DNA of 64,000 bases, taken from the NCBI GenBank assembly GCA_021838715.1, contig JAKCCX010000003.1:1-64000 (forward strand). The letters are read 5' to 3'. The notes beneath the pieces are model-generated. The model worked only from the letters and a program-made list of their open reading frames with translations, ran no database searches and had not been told where the DNA came from. Origin of the DNA: Pseudomonadota bacterium. Its GTDB lineage: Bacteria; Pseudomonadota; Gammaproteobacteria; Burkholderiales; Burkholderiaceae_F. A program made the position numbers and the translations under genes. How positions within the stretch are numbered: position 1 is the stretch's first letter; the number at the start of each line of letters is the position of its first letter. Positions 18,103-28,356 of this stretch are shown piece by piece.

Positions 18103-18205
18103 AACCGCGTCACAAAGCCCACCGTCCTCGGGCGCGGCGACCGGCCTCCTCCGTCGGTCGCCGACAACCTCCTGTTTTTACGAAGGAAAACAAATCCACC
18201 GGGAA

Positions 18206-18222
18206 TTGGCATGCCATTTGCG
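18206..18222 (+). promoter_or_regulatory. Sigma-54 promoter of nifV operon
   Basis: TTGGCATG-N4-TTGCG, one change from consensus. Expected transcription start is near 18233, about 70 bases before nifV. Confidence 0.8.
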
Positions 18223-18302
18223 AAGGATTACGTCAGGGTTGTCGTTCCGAGTCTCGATGCAACGAGTCACGAGGGATTTCACAAATTCTGCGAGTGCCCG
18301 AT

Positions 18303-19433
18303 ATGGTTACGATTCATGACACCACGCTGCGCGATGGGGAACAGACTGCCGGCGTCGCATTCACCACCGAGGAAAAACTCGCGATCGCCCGAGCGCTGGC
18401 GCGTGCGGGCGTACCGGAACTGGAAGTCGGAATTCCCGCGATGGGAGATGGGGAGATCGACGACATCCGCGCCGTCGTAGCGATGGGTCTCCCGGTTCTT
18501 ACTACGGTATGGGGCCGCATGTGTGCCCACGATCTGGAAGCCGCAGCGCGCTGCGGCGCCGACCGCATCCATCTTTCGATTCCCGTATCCGACGTCCAGA
18601 TCGAATGCAAGCTCCGACGTTCACGCGACTGGGTACTGGACCAAATCCGCGAATTCGTCCCGCGAGCCATCGATCTCGGCTTCGACGTCAGCGTCGGCGC
18701 CGAGGACGCCTCGCGCGCCGACATGGATTTCCTGTGCCGCTGCCTCGAATCCGCTCAGTACGCAGGAGCATTCCGATTCCGATTTGCCGATACCTTGGGA
18801 ATTCTGGACCCGTTTCACACCTGGGACCGAATCCGGCGTTTGCGGACCGAGAGCGACCTGTCGTTGGAAATCCATGCCCATGACGATTTGGGACTAGCGA
18901 CCGCCAACACTCTTGCGGCCATCGCCGCCGGGGCAACGCATGCGAACACCACCGTCAACGGGCTAGGGGAGCGGGCCGGAAATGCCGCCCTGGAAGAAGT
19001 CGTGATGGCCTTGCGCCACATCTACGGAATGAAGACTTCCATCAACCCCCGGCATTTTCCGACGATATCGCGCCTCGTGGAACAGGCCTCCGGCCGAACG
19101 GTCGCCGCCAACAAAAGCATCGTTGGGAAAGCGGCCTTCACTCACGAAGCCGGAATTCACGTCGACGGCCTTCGCAAGGATCCGCGCAACTACCAGGCGT
19201 TCGATCCGGAGGAAGTTGGCCGGACGCACACCACCATGCTCGGAAAGCACTCCGGGTCACACAGTGTCATCGATGCATACGCGCAACTCGGCCTCACCGT
19301 CGGCGGGTCGGACGTCACGCGGCTTCTCGAACGCATCCGCGGGCACGCCGTTGCAACAAAACGTCCGCCGACGCCGGCAGAACTGAAGCGCTTTTATCTG
19401 GAGGAAGCGAAATGCGGGGAGAAATCGCAATGA
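18303..19433 (+). CDS. nifV: Homocitrate synthase
   Basis: Condenses acetyl-CoA and 2-oxoglutarate to R-homocitrate, the organic ligand of FeMo-co. The protein (376 residues from this ATG) has the isopropylmalate-synthase-like TIM barrel: DTTLRDGEQTAGVAF near the start, the metal-binding HAHDDLGLATAN and the substrate segment TVNGLGERAGNA. A GTG at 18294 would add three residues; the ATG matches the family N-terminus (MVTIHDTTLRDGE) better. First gene of nifVW-fixABCX-nifQ; its stop overlaps nifW by four bases. Confidence 0.95.
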   Translation: MVTIHDTTLRDGEQTAGVAFTTEEKLAIARALARAGVPELEVGIPAMGDGEIDDIRAVVAMGLPVLTTVWGRMCAHDLEAAARCGADRIHLSIPVSDVQIECKLRRSRDWVLDQIREFVPRAIDLGFDVSVGAEDASRADMDFLCRCLESAQYAGAFRFRFADTLGILDPFHTWDRIRRLRTESDLSLEIHAHDDLGLATANTLAAIAAGATHANTTVNGLGERAGNAALEEVVMALRHIYGMKTSINPRHFPTISRLVEQASGRTVAANKSIVGKAAFTHEAGIHVDGLRKDPRNYQAFDPEEVGRTHTTMLGKHSGSHSVIDAYAQLGLTVGGSDVTRLLERIRGHAVATKRPPTPAELKRFYLEEAKCGEKSQ

Positions 19434-19792
19434 ACGACGGAATCCACACCCTTGAGAAGCGCATGGCAGGCCTCTCCGCCGCAGAGGAGTTTTTCAATTT
19501 CTTTGGCATTGCGTACGACCAAGGAATCGTACACGTCAATCGCCTGCATATCCTGAAGCGCTGGCACCAATATATCGAGCGCGAACGATCCGCGATCGAA
19601 TCCATGCCCGAGGACGGCGCGCAAGAGCGGTACCGGAGTCTGCTTCAAAAGGCCTACGAGGACTTCGTCATCTCCAACGCGGCAACGGAAAAAGTGTTCA
19701 AGGTATTTCAGGATGCCGACGGACCGCGGTTTTCGCTTGCCAAACTCTCCGCCACCCTGCCGTCGCAGGCAAAGGCGTCTCTCGCCGGGTAG
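19430..19792 (+). CDS. nifW: Nitrogenase-stabilising protein NifW
   Basis: A 120-residue protein implicated in protecting or maturing the MoFe protein. The family core LSAAEEFFNFFGIAYD, VNRLHILKRWHQY and the later Tyr-Glu-Asp-Phe segment are visible. It starts with an ATGA overlap with nifV and has GGGGAG upstream; an ATG six codons earlier (19412) also has a good site and cannot be excluded. Followed closely by fixA. Confidence 0.92.
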   Translation: MNDGIHTLEKRMAGLSAAEEFFNFFGIAYDQGIVHVNRLHILKRWHQYIERERSAIESMPEDGAQERYRSLLQKAYEDFVISNAATEKVFKVFQDADGPRFSLAKLSATLPSQAKASLAG

Positions 19793-19798
19793 CGCGCC

Positions 19799-20647
19799 AT
19801 GCATATCGTCGTCTGCATCAAACAGGTTCCCGACAGCGCGCAGATTCGCGTGCATCCGGTCACCAACACCATCATGCGCCAAGGTGTGCCGGCAATCGTC
19901 AATCCGTACGATCTATTTTCCCTCGAGGAGGCCTTGCGCCTCAAAGACCAACACGGCGGCCGAATCACCGTCATCACGATGGGTCCTCCTCAGGCCGAAG
20001 CGGCATTGCGAAAATGCATTTCCTTCGGAGCCGACGACGCAGTTCTGGTGACGGACCGCGCGTTTGCGGGCGCCGACACGCTTGCGACCTCGTATGCCCT
20101 CTCTTCGGCGATCGGTCAGATTCACCGGACCCACGCGGTCGATGTCGTCTTTGCCGGAAAGCAGACGATCGACGGCGACACCGCCCAGGTCGGTCCCGGC
20201 GTCGCCAAACGGCTCGACCTCCAGCTTCTCACTTACGTTTCCAAGATTCGCTCCCTCGATCCGACGTCCCGGATGATCGAGGTCGAGCGACGCGCCGAGG
20301 GAGGCGTCGAGGTGTTGGAGACGAAGCTCCCTTGCCTGATCACGATGCTGGAGGGAACCAACGAAATGCGCTTCGCGAGCATGGACAACATGTTCCGTGC
20401 CGCCCGCCACCAGGTTCAGACCTGGGACCGGATCGCTGCAGGAATCGAAGACGTCGGCAAGATCGGCCTGAAGGGATCCCCCACGGTCGTTAGCAAAGTG
20501 TTTGCGCCGCAGCCCAGGGCGACCCGCGCCCAGATCATTCAGGCCGACGGCGACGCGCCCGCCGACCTCGCCGTAACCGTGGTTGCGCGAATCTTCACGC
20601 AGCACCCGAAAATCGCGGCGTCCCTTGGACGTCGTGCGGAATCGTAA
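19799..20647 (+). CDS. fixA: Electron transfer flavoprotein beta subunit FixA
   Basis: A 282-residue ETF beta-type subunit starting MHIVVCIKQVPDSAQIRV. With FixB, FixC and FixX it forms a membrane-associated, electron-bifurcating complex that passes low-potential electrons to ferredoxin or flavodoxin for nitrogenase. The nucleotide-binding segment GKQTIDGDTAQVGP is typical. Six bases separate it from nifW and twelve from fixB, so it is co-transcribed with nifV. Confidence 0.94.
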   Translation: MHIVVCIKQVPDSAQIRVHPVTNTIMRQGVPAIVNPYDLFSLEEALRLKDQHGGRITVITMGPPQAEAALRKCISFGADDAVLVTDRAFAGADTLATSYALSSAIGQIHRTHAVDVVFAGKQTIDGDTAQVGPGVAKRLDLQLLTYVSKIRSLDPTSRMIEVERRAEGGVEVLETKLPCLITMLEGTNEMRFASMDNMFRAARHQVQTWDRIAAGIEDVGKIGLKGSPTVVSKVFAPQPRATRAQIIQADGDAPADLAVTVVARIFTQHPKIAASLGRRAES

Positions 20648-20659
20648 AAGGAGCCCACC

Positions 20660-21748
20660 GTGAACGCCGATAAAACCCCGGTGCGCCGTGGCAAGGGGAA
20701 ATTCGAACTCGACGAACGCCTCAAGGCATATCAGGGCGTATGGGTGTTCGTGGAACATGAGCGCGGAGAAGTCCACCCGGTATCGTGGGAACTCCTCGGA
20801 GAGGGCCGAAAACTCGCCGACCAGCTCGGCGTCCCGCTCGCTGGCGTCGTGCTGGGCGCGTCGGATGAGCAGACCCGTCGCTTCTGCGAAGAGGCGTTCC
20901 ACCATGGGGCGGACCTCTGCTACCGGATCGTGGACCCGGTTCTCGCGAGCTACCGAAACCAGCCATTTACGAAGGGGCTAACCGACCTCGTCGAAACGTA
21001 TCAGCCTGAGATCCTGCTTCTGGGCGCGACGACGCAGGGGCGCGATCTGGCGGGCAGCGTCGCCACGACCCTCAAGACCGGTCTGACGGCGGACTGTACG
21101 GATCTCGCCATCGACCTCGAGAACCGGAGCCTCGCCGCTTCGCGGCCGACGTTTGGCGGCAGCCTCCTCTGCACGATTCTTACGCTCAACTATCGCCCCC
21201 AGATGGCAACGGTGCGTCCGCGCGTAATGGTCATGCCGGATCGCGATCCGTCGCGCCGGGGAACGGTGATCGACCACCACCTGGGCCTGATCGAATCGCA
21301 GATCGTCACCAAGGTGATCGACTACATTCCGGATGATCGCCAAGGGAAGCCGCAACTGCCGTTTGCCGATGTCATCGTTGCCGGCGGGCGCGGCATGAAG
21401 AACGCCGACAACTTCCAGCTGATCTGGAATCTCGCGATGACCCTCGGCGCAGAGGTCGGCGCCTCGCGTCCGGCCGTGCAGTCCGGCTGGGTCGAAACCG
21501 ACCGGCAGGTCGGCCAGTCCGGGAAGACGGTTCGACCGAAGCTCTATATCGCTGCCGGAATTTCCGGTGCCGTGCAGCACCGGGTCGGAATGGAAGGATC
21601 GGATGTGATCGTGGCGATCAACAGCGACCCCAATGCGCCGATTTTCGATTTCGCGACATACGGAATCGTCGGCAATGCCATGACGATCCTGCCGGCATTG
21701 ACCGAGGCGTTCCGCCAGCAGTTGGCGGTCGTGAAGATGGCCGTTTGA
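20660..21748 (+). CDS. fixB: Electron transfer flavoprotein alpha subunit FixB
   Basis: A 362-residue ETF alpha-type subunit. The C-terminal FAD-binding domain shows [26 protein letters not shown] and [19 protein letters not shown]. The start is GTG with AAAGGAG seven bases upstream; no ATG fits as well. Partner of FixA. Confidence 0.94.
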   Translation: MNADKTPVRRGKGKFELDERLKAYQGVWVFVEHERGEVHPVSWELLGEGRKLADQLGVPLAGVVLGASDEQTRRFCEEAFHHGADLCYRIVDPVLASYRNQPFTKGLTDLVETYQPEILLLGATTQGRDLAGSVATTLKTGLTADCTDLAIDLENRSLAASRPTFGGSLLCTILTLNYRPQMATVRPRVMVMPDRDPSRRGTVIDHHLGLIESQIVTKVIDYIPDDRQGKPQLPFADVIVAGGRGMKNADNFQLIWNLAMTLGAEVGASRPAVQSGWVETDRQVGQSGKTVRPKLYIAAGISGAVQHRVGMEGSDVIVAINSDPNAPIFDFATYGIVGNAMTILPALTEAFRQQLAVVKMAV

Positions 21749-21761
21749 GGGAGGTGGCGAC

Positions 21762-23060
21762 ATGGCGACGAAATTCGATGCGATCGTGGTGGGAGCCGGT
21801 CCGTCCGGAAACGCCGCGGCGTATACGCTGGCGAAGGCGGGGTTGCAGGTTCTGCAGATCGAGCGGGGGGAAACGCCCGGATCGAAGAACGTCCAGGGTG
21901 CAATCCTCTATTCCGATGCGCTCGAACGAATCATTCCGGATTTTCGGGACGACGCTCCGCTTGAACGCCACATCATCGAGCAGCGCATGTGGGTTCTTGA
22001 CGACGAATCCTTCGTCGGATCGCACTACCGTTCGAATCGCTTCAACAAGCCCCCCTACAACCGCTACACGATCCTCCGTGCGCAGTTCGACAGGTGGTTC
22101 TCCGAAAAGGTGCAGGAGGCGGGTGCGCTGCTGATCTGCGAGACCACGGTACGCGATCTTCTGCTCGACGACGGCAGGGTGGTCGGCGTGCAGACCGATC
22201 GTGTGGGCGGTACGGTCTATGCCGACATCGTCATCCTCGCCGATGGCGTCAATTCGATGCTCGCGCGCAAGGCCGGATTCCGGCCCGAACTGAAGCCCGC
22301 CGAGGTGGCGCTCGCCGTCAAGGAGATCCACTTCCTTCCACAGGAAACGGTGGAGAGCCGATTCAATGTTTCCGGCGATGCCGGCGTGGTCATCGAGATG
22401 ATGGGAAAGATCACCCGCGGAATGGCCGGAACCGGCTTCCTGTATACCAATCGGGAGTCGATCACGGTCGGTGTGGGTTGCCTGCTTTCGGATTTCAAGC
22501 GCCAAAAGCTCTCACCGTACGAACTTCTCGAACAGATGAAGGCGCACCCTGCCATTTCGCCGCTTCTCGAAGGCGGCGAAATGAAGGAGTACTGCGCGCA
22601 CCTCATTCCGGAGGGCGGATACAAGGCGATTCCCCAACTCGCCGGCGATGGCTGGCTGGTCGTCGGAGATGCCGCCATGTTCGTCAACTCCGTGCATCGG
22701 GAAGGATCGAACCTCGCCATGACGAGCGGCCGCCTCGCCGCCGAGACGGTCATCGAGCTTGCGCGCGAGGGAAAGTCGTTCTCCGCGGGGAACCTCTCCC
22801 GCTACCGCGCAAAGCTGGATGAAAGCTTCGTGATGAAGGATCTGAAGAAGTACCGGAACATGCCGGAGATCCTGCACGGCAATCCGCAGTTCTTTACCGA
22901 CTATCCGGAGCTGCTCAGCGAAGCCGCGCACACCCTGCTGCATGTCGACGGTGCCGACAAGAAGTCCAAGGAGCAGTTGGTCAGGAAGGGATTCCGGTCG
23001 CGCCGTTCCCTGCTCGGAATGGTGTCCGACGCCTACAAAATGTGGAGGGCTTTCGAATGA
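21762..23060 (+). CDS. fixC: FixC flavoprotein (ETF:quinone oxidoreductase-like)
   Basis: A 432-residue FAD protein related to ETF-ubiquinone oxidoreductase. The N-terminal dinucleotide fold is [20 protein letters not shown] and a [16 protein letters not shown] segment binds FAD near residue 305. It should accept electrons from FixAB and reduce quinone on one bifurcation branch. Its stop overlaps the fixX start (ATGA). Confidence 0.94.
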   Translation: MATKFDAIVVGAGPSGNAAAYTLAKAGLQVLQIERGETPGSKNVQGAILYSDALERIIPDFRDDAPLERHIIEQRMWVLDDESFVGSHYRSNRFNKPPYNRYTILRAQFDRWFSEKVQEAGALLICETTVRDLLLDDGRVVGVQTDRVGGTVYADIVILADGVNSMLARKAGFRPELKPAEVALAVKEIHFLPQETVESRFNVSGDAGVVIEMMGKITRGMAGTGFLYTNRESITVGVGCLLSDFKRQKLSPYELLEQMKAHPAISPLLEGGEMKEYCAHLIPEGGYKAIPQLAGDGWLVVGDAAMFVNSVHREGSNLAMTSGRLAAETVIELAREGKSFSAGNLSRYRAKLDESFVMKDLKKYRNMPEILHGNPQFFTDYPELLSEAAHTLLHVDGADKKSKEQLVRKGFRSRRSLLGMVSDAYKMWRAFE

Positions 23061-23350
23061 GCGGACTGCGTGTCGAAGAAAAACTGTTTCAGAACCGCTA
23101 TCGGGTGGATGCGGGGCGTCCCCACATCGGCATCATCGACCCCGGCATCTGCGCGGACTCATGCGCAAGTCAGCAATGCACGGTCTGCTGCCCCGCCGGA
23201 TGCTACACCCGAGAAGGAAGCGGCCGGGTGGTACTGATCACCGACGGCTGCCTCGAGTGCGGGACGTGCCGCATCATCTGCGAAGAGCATCGCAACGTCG
23301 CGTGGGAATATCCCCGCGGCGGATACGGGATTCTCTTCAAATTCGGGTGA
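23057..23350 (+). CDS. fixX: FixX ferredoxin-like protein
   Basis: A 97-residue Fe-S protein, partner of FixC. One complete motif, [11 protein letters not shown], lies in the C-terminal half; the earlier cysteines ([18 protein letters not shown]) are arranged as in FixX and ETF-QO C-termini. Start chosen at the ATGA overlap with fixC. Confidence 0.93.
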   Translation: MSGLRVEEKLFQNRYRVDAGRPHIGIIDPGICADSCASQQCTVCCPAGCYTREGSGRVVLITDGCLECGTCRIICEEHRNVAWEYPRGGYGILFKFG

Positions 23351-23357
23351 TGCGACC

Positions 23358-23933
23358 ATGCCCGGGCAGCTCACCGCAGAGCTGGTGCGAAAAAGCCGCT
23401 TTCCCGACGAGCCGCTGACCGTCGCGTTTGCCGGAACGATCGCCCGGGCGCTCGAGTCCAATCGACGCCCGCTCATTCGCGGGCTTCCGGAGGATCGATT
23501 CCAGCGCCTGATGCGCACCTGTTTTCCGGGAATTTCGCTGCAAAACGGCGTTGCATCAGAACCAGCCGCCGGATCCGACGAGTTCGATGATCTGCTTCAT
23601 CTCCTGCGGGAAAACGCGGCCAGGCTGGATGAAGCCGCCGAATGGCTCGCATACTGCATCGCGTCGGCGTCGATGGCCGAATCACATCTCTGGCAGGACA
23701 TGGGGTTGCCAAATCGGCGTGCACTATCGCACCTGTTCCTGGAGTACTTTCCGGCGCTTTCTGCCGGCAACACGCGAAACATGAAGTGGAAGAAATTCCT
23801 GTACCGGAAACTGTGCGAACGGGCGGGGGTCCCGCTCTGTCGCGCACCGCGCTGCGCAGACTGCATCGACTACGATCGCTGCTTCGGCCCGGAAGACGAA
23901 GGTCCGGAAAGCCAAGCCCTGCGGGCGGCCTGA
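23358..23933 (+). CDS. nifQ: Molybdenum donor protein NifQ
   Basis: A 191-residue protein that carries a Mo-Fe-S cluster and donates molybdenum to NifEN/NifH during FeMo-co synthesis. The diagnostic C-terminal C-x4-C-x2-C-x5-C is present (CRAPRCADCIDYDRC). The gene lies seven bases after fixX and ends the nifV operon, facing fdxB of the nifH operon only 36 bases away. Confidence 0.93.
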   Translation: MPGQLTAELVRKSRFPDEPLTVAFAGTIARALESNRRPLIRGLPEDRFQRLMRTCFPGISLQNGVASEPAAGSDEFDDLLHLLRENAARLDEAAEWLAYCIASASMAESHLWQDMGLPNRRALSHLFLEYFPALSAGNTRNMKWKKFLYRKLCERAGVPLCRAPRCADCIDYDRCFGPEDEGPESQALRAA

Positions 23934-23969
23934 GACTCCGGGCTGGAGAATGACCAATCGGCCTGCGGC

Positions 23970-24284
23970 TCACGCCGCGGCTGGCGTGTGCGTATAGCAC
24001 TTCTTCGGGCAGATTCGCATGCACGCTTCGCAACCAACGCAGTTTTCCGGGTGGGCGATGGTCATGACCTTCTTTTCGTACTCGACGTCGTCGTCATCGT
24101 CGTCGGGATCGACCGACACGGCGACGCGCTCGCCTTCCTCATCCAGGCCGACCAGCTGCAGGACATCGCGACCGCATACGCGGAAGCAGCGACCGCAACC
24201 GATACATTTGGTCTCATTGATGGACTGCGCATAGCGCGGCGTCCATGTCTTTCCGCTGGGCAGGACGATCGTGAATTCCGCCAT
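23970..24284 (-). CDS. fdxB: Nif-specific 2[4Fe-4S] ferredoxin (FdxB type)
   Basis: A 104-residue ferredoxin beginning [20 protein letters not shown], the N-terminus of ferredoxin III in nif clusters. Two cluster motifs are visible, [11 protein letters not shown] and [15 protein letters not shown], separated by an acidic Asp-rich loop (about residues 61-68). AGGAGG precedes the ATG. It is the last gene of the nifH operon and probably an electron or cluster partner in cofactor assembly. Confidence 0.92.
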   Translation of the reverse strand: MAEFTIVLPSGKTWTPRYAQSINETKCIGCGRCFRVCGRDVLQLVGLDEEGERVAVSVDPDDDDDDVEYEKKVMTIAHPENCVGCEACMRICPKKCYTHTPAAA

Positions 24285-24288
24285 TCCC

Positions 24289-24492
24289 CTATCCTCCTGC
24301 CTGCGTGATCCGGGCTCGTACATCCTGCAGTGCGGCGAACGCCTCATGGGTACGTTGCGCGACGTCCAGAATCTTTTCCCAATTGACCGGAAGTTCCTCG
24401 GAAAGGTCGTGCAGCTCCATCTTGCAGTTCATCGCGCGGGCCGAGAGCTTCTTTCCACGTGCCTTCAGGTCTTCCAACGACTCCGTTTCCAT
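24289..24492 (-). CDS. Small nif protein, DUF683 / CCE_0567 family
   Basis: A 67-residue, helical protein starting [16 protein letters not shown], with [21 protein letters not shown] matching the small DUF683 family that follows nifX and DUF269 genes in many nif operons. Related proteins have been described as small metalloproteins. Function in nitrogen fixation is not established. It is 10 bases after the DUF269 gene and 4 bases before fdxB. Confidence 0.88.
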   Translation of the reverse strand: METESLEDLKARGKKLSARAMNCKMELHDLSEELPVNWEKILDVAQRTHEAFAALQDVRARITQAGG

Positions 24493-24502
24493 GGAATCCT
24501 CC

Positions 24503-24982
24503 TTATCCGAAGCGCGCCGCCGCAGAAAACTGCTCGATCATTTCCACGCCGGCCGCGACGTATTTCTCCCCTTCCTCGACGAGCTTCCCGATGCTCTCGA
24601 ACCCGAACCGATGCACGTCGCGCAACTGCTTGTTTACGACCACCAGCCTTCCCGCCAGCAGCACCATGCGACCGAATCCTTCATGGTGCATTTTCATCAT
24701 CGGCGAAACCATGATTCCCGTGCGGCGTTCGATCGCCAAGCCGACGGCGTTGAAGAACAGTTCCACCCGCCACAGCGTTTCCGGATCCGGATCGCCGATG
24801 ATCGGAGTCTCGCGGCGCTGCTCCTTGGTGACGATATAGGGAGCGATCAGGTCGGCATCGCTCTTCTTGTCCCAGGCGCCGTTCAGATCCTGCGCTCTCC
24901 ACTGCTTGACGAGCTCGACCAGAAACGCCGATTCCGGAAATGCCCCGAGTTCATTGTTTTTCACCGCCGTTTGTACTTCCAC
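24503..24982 (-). CDS. NifX-associated protein, DUF269
   Basis: A 159-residue protein of the NifX-associated family (DUF269). Family features include [13 protein letters not shown] near residue 20, the [17 protein letters not shown] helix and the [16 protein letters not shown] segment (here [16 protein letters not shown]). Two bases separate its start from the nifX stop. It accompanies nifX widely, but no precise biochemical role is known. Confidence 0.92.
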   Translation of the reverse strand: MEVQTAVKNNELGAFPESAFLVELVKQWRAQDLNGAWDKKSDADLIAPYIVTKEQRRETPIIGDPDPETLWRVELFFNAVGLAIERRTGIMVSPMMKMHHEGFGRMVLLAGRLVVVNKQLRDVHRFGFESIGKLVEEGEKYVAAGVEMIEQFSAAARFG

Positions 24983-24983
24983 G

Positions 24984-25388
24984 CTATTCCTCCCCGCTGT
25001 CGAAGTTGAAGGATCGATCCTGCCCCTTCATCATGGCCTTTCGCAGCCATGGCGGCGGGGTTCCCTTCAGCACGGGAATCAGGCGATCGAGAATGTCCAG
25101 AATGGGTTCGGGCTCCGGAACCTTGATCGGATGGATCTTGGCTGCGACCACCCGGGCGGCCCCGGAACCGCCGATCGCCGCGACATACACGATCGCGCAG
25201 TCGCGGATGACATCGAGCTTCGGCGCCAGCTTGTCCTCGTTTCCATCCTCCTGGAGGTCGCCGTCGAATGTGTACGTATCCACATAGTCGTAGCCGTCCG
25301 GTCGAACGTCGTACACGGCGATGTTTTTCGCCCAACCAAAATGCGCGTCGACGCGCTGTCTGTCCTGCGTTGCAAAGGCGACTTTCAT
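24984..25388 (-). CDS. nifX: FeMo-co carrier NifX
   Basis: A 134-residue member of the NifX/NafY/NifB C-terminal domain family that binds NifB-co and the VK-cluster during FeMo-co synthesis. [22 protein letters not shown] and the [11 protein letters not shown] strand are family features. I place the start at 25388: an ATG three codons upstream has its ribosome site almost touching it, whereas GGAG is about 10 bases from this one. It follows nifN by 16 bases. Confidence 0.92.
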   Translation of the reverse strand: MKVAFATQDRQRVDAHFGWAKNIAVYDVRPDGYDYVDTYTFDGDLQEDGNEDKLAPKLDVIRDCAIVYVAAIGGSGAARVVAAKIHPIKVPEPEPILDILDRLIPVLKGTPPPWLRKAMMKGQDRSFNFDSGEE

Positions 25389-25404
25389 AGGCGGCATGCT
25401 CCGG

Positions 25405-26766
25405 TCAAGTGGCGTTCAAGACGGCCGATTTCGTTTTTTGCGGCAATTCCCAAGTCTGCGGCGTCGCTTCGTGCCGGCTCGCATCGCCCAGCATCAGGTT
25501 CGCGATGTCGAACAGCGTGTCGCGGGTCCCCCGATATCCGACCATGCACCGGTGCGCAGCGCCGAGCCGATCGAACATGGGAAGACCGGCCCGGTAAAGC
25601 GGAATCTGCAGACGCTCCGCCGCCTGCCGGCCATGCGAATGCGTGACCAGCAGATCGCACCCGGCGGCACCGGTTTCCAGGTCCTCGAGATCTCCGATCC
25701 GCACTTCCGCGGTGGGAAGCCGTTCCAGCAGCGGAGACTGAGTCGTCGTCACCGCGCAGGCAATCTCGCAGCCCATCTCGGCGAGCAGCGATCCAAGCGA
25801 CCACAGCAGATCGGGTTCCGCGCCGATCGCAACCTTTTTTCCGCCGAAAAAGAAGTGCGCGTCGAGCATGGCGTCCTGCAGCTGGCTGCGCTGCTTGCGC
25901 CAGCGCCGGGCCACCGGTTGTCCCGAAAGTTCGGACAGCCAGCGGAGCAGCCGATCGTTGGACTCCAGCCCGGTCAGGCGGTCGAACACCTCGAACGGCG
26001 TGCCCGTGCGCTCCTGCAGACGCCGCGCGCAAGGACGCATCTGTTCCCCGACGGCGATCGTGGCCGCGGCCGCACCCATGCCGCGCGCATCCTGGAGTCT
26101 GGTCCCCCCCAAGGTGGTCGGGGAAAAATCTTCGGGGATGTGGCCGTCCAGCGATCCCGACAGATCGGGAAGAAACACCGGATCCAGACCGAACGATTCG
26201 ATGATGTCCCGCAGTTCCTCGATATCCGCCGGCGTCAGGTGGCATCCCGGCAGGACGTTGACCCGGCGCGGATCGCGGCGTGCCGCCGGAACGACGATCG
26301 CGTCGATGAGGGCGGTGACGGCGTTCGCCCATCCGTCCTGGAATGCCCCCACGAAATCGGGGGTGGAAACATAGACGATCTGCGTGTCCGTCAGTTCCGG
26401 TCGACGGTCCCGCACAAGCTTGAGCCAGGCGCCCACGTCGTCGCCCTTGGTTTCCGTCAGCCCGGTGGAACAGATTGCGATGAGATCCGGCTTGGCGCGA
26501 TTGCGGATGTTCAGAATCGCCTTCTCGATATTGTCCATCCCGCCCAGGATCGTGGTCGCTTCGTTCATGGCGGTGGTCTGCAGCGGAATCGCTTCGCAGA
26601 AATGGCGCACGAGCAGCACCAGGCCGAACGACGTGCATCCCTGCGAGCCGTGCATCACCGGCATGCATCGGTTCATGCCGAGAAAGGCGTATGCGGCCCC
26701 CAGCGGCTGGCTCATCTTGAGCGGATTGACGGTGGCCGGCTTCGCATGGGCATTGACGGTTGCCAT
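25405..26766 (-). CDS. nifN: FeMo-co scaffold subunit NifN
   Basis: A 453-residue homologue of NifK; with NifE it forms the scaffold on which NifB-co becomes FeMo-co. NPLKMSQPLGAAYAFLGM, MPVMHGSQGCTSFG and STGLTETKGDD are typical. Compared with NifK it keeps fewer P-cluster-type cysteines, as expected for NifN. The gap from nifE is 11 bases. Confidence 0.95.
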   Translation of the reverse strand: MATVNAHAKPATVNPLKMSQPLGAAYAFLGMNRCMPVMHGSQGCTSFGLVLLVRHFCEAIPLQTTAMNEATTILGGMDNIEKAILNIRNRAKPDLIAICSTGLTETKGDDVGAWLKLVRDRRPELTDTQIVYVSTPDFVGAFQDGWANAVTALIDAIVVPAARRDPRRVNVLPGCHLTPADIEELRDIIESFGLDPVFLPDLSGSLDGHIPEDFSPTTLGGTRLQDARGMGAAAATIAVGEQMRPCARRLQERTGTPFEVFDRLTGLESNDRLLRWLSELSGQPVARRWRKQRSQLQDAMLDAHFFFGGKKVAIGAEPDLLWSLGSLLAEMGCEIACAVTTTQSPLLERLPTAEVRIGDLEDLETGAAGCDLLVTHSHGRQAAERLQIPLYRAGLPMFDRLGAAHRCMVGYRGTRDTLFDIANLMLGDASRHEATPQTWELPQKTKSAVLNAT

Positions 26767-26777
26767 GAGGATCTTTG

Positions 26778-28292
26778 CTACCCGAGTTCCGGAAGATGGA
26801 CGGGTTCCGAATCCGGCTCCGGTTGCGGCAGTGCCGCTGCCCGCACCCCTCCTTCGTCATCCTCGGCGCCCGGCAGCGACGGCATGCCGGCATCCCACGA
26901 CGGCGCGCCGTCCTCCCACGGTGCCGGTCTGCGGACCTGATCCCAGACGGGGTTGTGGATCGCGCGATCGATTTCCCGCACGAGGGTCACCATGCCCTCA
27001 TACCCCGCATAGGCATGGTGGCGTTCCTGGTTGATGTCGAGCCAGGGCATCTTCGCCTTGAGCGCAACGAACTGCGATCGCCCGCCGGAAAGCATGATGT
27101 CGGCCCGTGCATCCTTGAGCATCCGGTACATTTCCCTCGGCGTCATGTCGTCGATCATGTGGGCGTCATTCCCCATGATCTCCATGATGCGCTGCTTGTC
27201 TTCCCTGGTGGACTTCTTCACGCTGGTGCCGACGACCTCCATGCCGATTTCCTGCAGCGCGGCGACGACGGACCACGATTTGACACCACCGGTGATGAGC
27301 AGCACGCGCTTGCCGCGCAGCCGGTCCCGGTACGGCCCGATGCGCGCCCACGCCCGCTCCTCCTCCTCCCGGATCAACGCTTCGGCCTTGGCAAGAATCG
27401 CCTCCGGCGCTCCGCGGTTCACGAGCAGGCGCACGATCTGGCGCAGGGAATCCGAGGTATCGCCGATTCCGTAGAACGATCCCTCGAAGAACGGGATGTC
27501 GTAGCGCTCCTGCATCTTGCGGGCGATGTTCACCATCGCCTTGGAGCAGACCATCATGGCCGCCCTGGCCCGATGCGATCCGGCCACTTCGTTGTACCGC
27601 GCATCTCCGCTGATGCAGGCGAGGATGCGCACCCCGATCGCGTCGAGAAGCGGCTTGACCTGCCACAGTTCGCCCGACAGGTTGTATTCGCCGATGATGT
27701 TGATGTCGGTAGGGGTCGTGCACTCCGGCTCCCGCGTGCCGATCACATGGTCGAGGAGCGCTTCGCCCGCGAGCTTGTTGCCCAGATTCTTCACGCCTGC
27801 GAATCCCGGCGAATCGACCGGGATCACCGGCTTTCCGAACTTCTCCGATGCCGCCTTGCACACCGCCTCGATGTCGTCTCCGGTCAACGCGGGAACGCAG
27901 GTCTGATAGACGAACACGGCCGGCGGGTCGTAGCGCTCGATGATCTGCCGGATCGCCTTGTACAGGCGCTTCTCGCCGCCGTAAATGACGTCGAGCTCGT
28001 TGATGTCGGTGGTAAACCCCATGCGGTACGTCGACGGCCCGGACGATGCGGCGTGACGGTTGTCCCAGGAATTTCCCTCGCATGCGATGGGCCCGTGAAC
28101 CAGATGGGCCGCGTCCACGATGGGCTGCAGTGCGATCTTGGCGCCGTCGAATGCGCAGCCTCCCGCCGCCGCGCCCGGCGCGAGCTGCTTGGTGCAGCCC
28201 TTCTTGCGTTCGGCTTCCGGCTTATCCCGGTTCTTGTCGCAGCCGGGTTCGTCGAAAACTTCCTGCACCTTCATTGCGAGCTTCGTGGGCAT
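26778..28292 (-). CDS. nifE: FeMo-co scaffold subunit NifE
   Basis: A 504-residue homologue of NifD and partner of NifN. Cluster-region segments [31 protein letters not shown] and [15 protein letters not shown] are present. The C-terminus extends about 40 residues past the usual end with a Pro/Glu/Asp-rich tail ([16 protein letters not shown]). ATG 28292 is chosen for its GGGGAGG site; a longer frame upstream runs through a palindromic repeat and is not credible. Confidence 0.95.
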   Translation of the reverse strand: MPTKLAMKVQEVFDEPGCDKNRDKPEAERKKGCTKQLAPGAAAGGCAFDGAKIALQPIVDAAHLVHGPIACEGNSWDNRHAASSGPSTYRMGFTTDINELDVIYGGEKRLYKAIRQIIERYDPPAVFVYQTCVPALTGDDIEAVCKAASEKFGKPVIPVDSPGFAGVKNLGNKLAGEALLDHVIGTREPECTTPTDINIIGEYNLSGELWQVKPLLDAIGVRILACISGDARYNEVAGSHRARAAMMVCSKAMVNIARKMQERYDIPFFEGSFYGIGDTSDSLRQIVRLLVNRGAPEAILAKAEALIREEEERAWARIGPYRDRLRGKRVLLITGGVKSWSVVAALQEIGMEVVGTSVKKSTREDKQRIMEIMGNDAHMIDDMTPREMYRMLKDARADIMLSGGRSQFVALKAKMPWLDINQERHHAYAGYEGMVTLVREIDRAIHNPVWDQVRRPAPWEDGAPSWDAGMPSLPGAEDDEGGVRAAALPQPEPDSEPVHLPELG

Positions 28293-28316
28293 GGTCAGGA
28301 CCTCCCCGTACTTCCG

Positions 28317-28341
28317 CCCCTCTCCCCAATGGGGAGAGGGG
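28317..28341. repeat. Perfect palindrome between nifK and nifE
   Basis: CCCCTCTCCCC-AAT-GGGGAGAGGGG: an 11-bp perfect stem with a 3-base loop in the 64-bp nifK/nifE gap. It belongs to the same G/C-rich palindrome type as those at 29941, 53456 and 54921. As RNA it could stabilise the nifHDK message or reduce read-through into nifE; no T-run follows. Confidence 0.8.
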
Positions 28342-28356
28342 GATTCCTCAACTTCT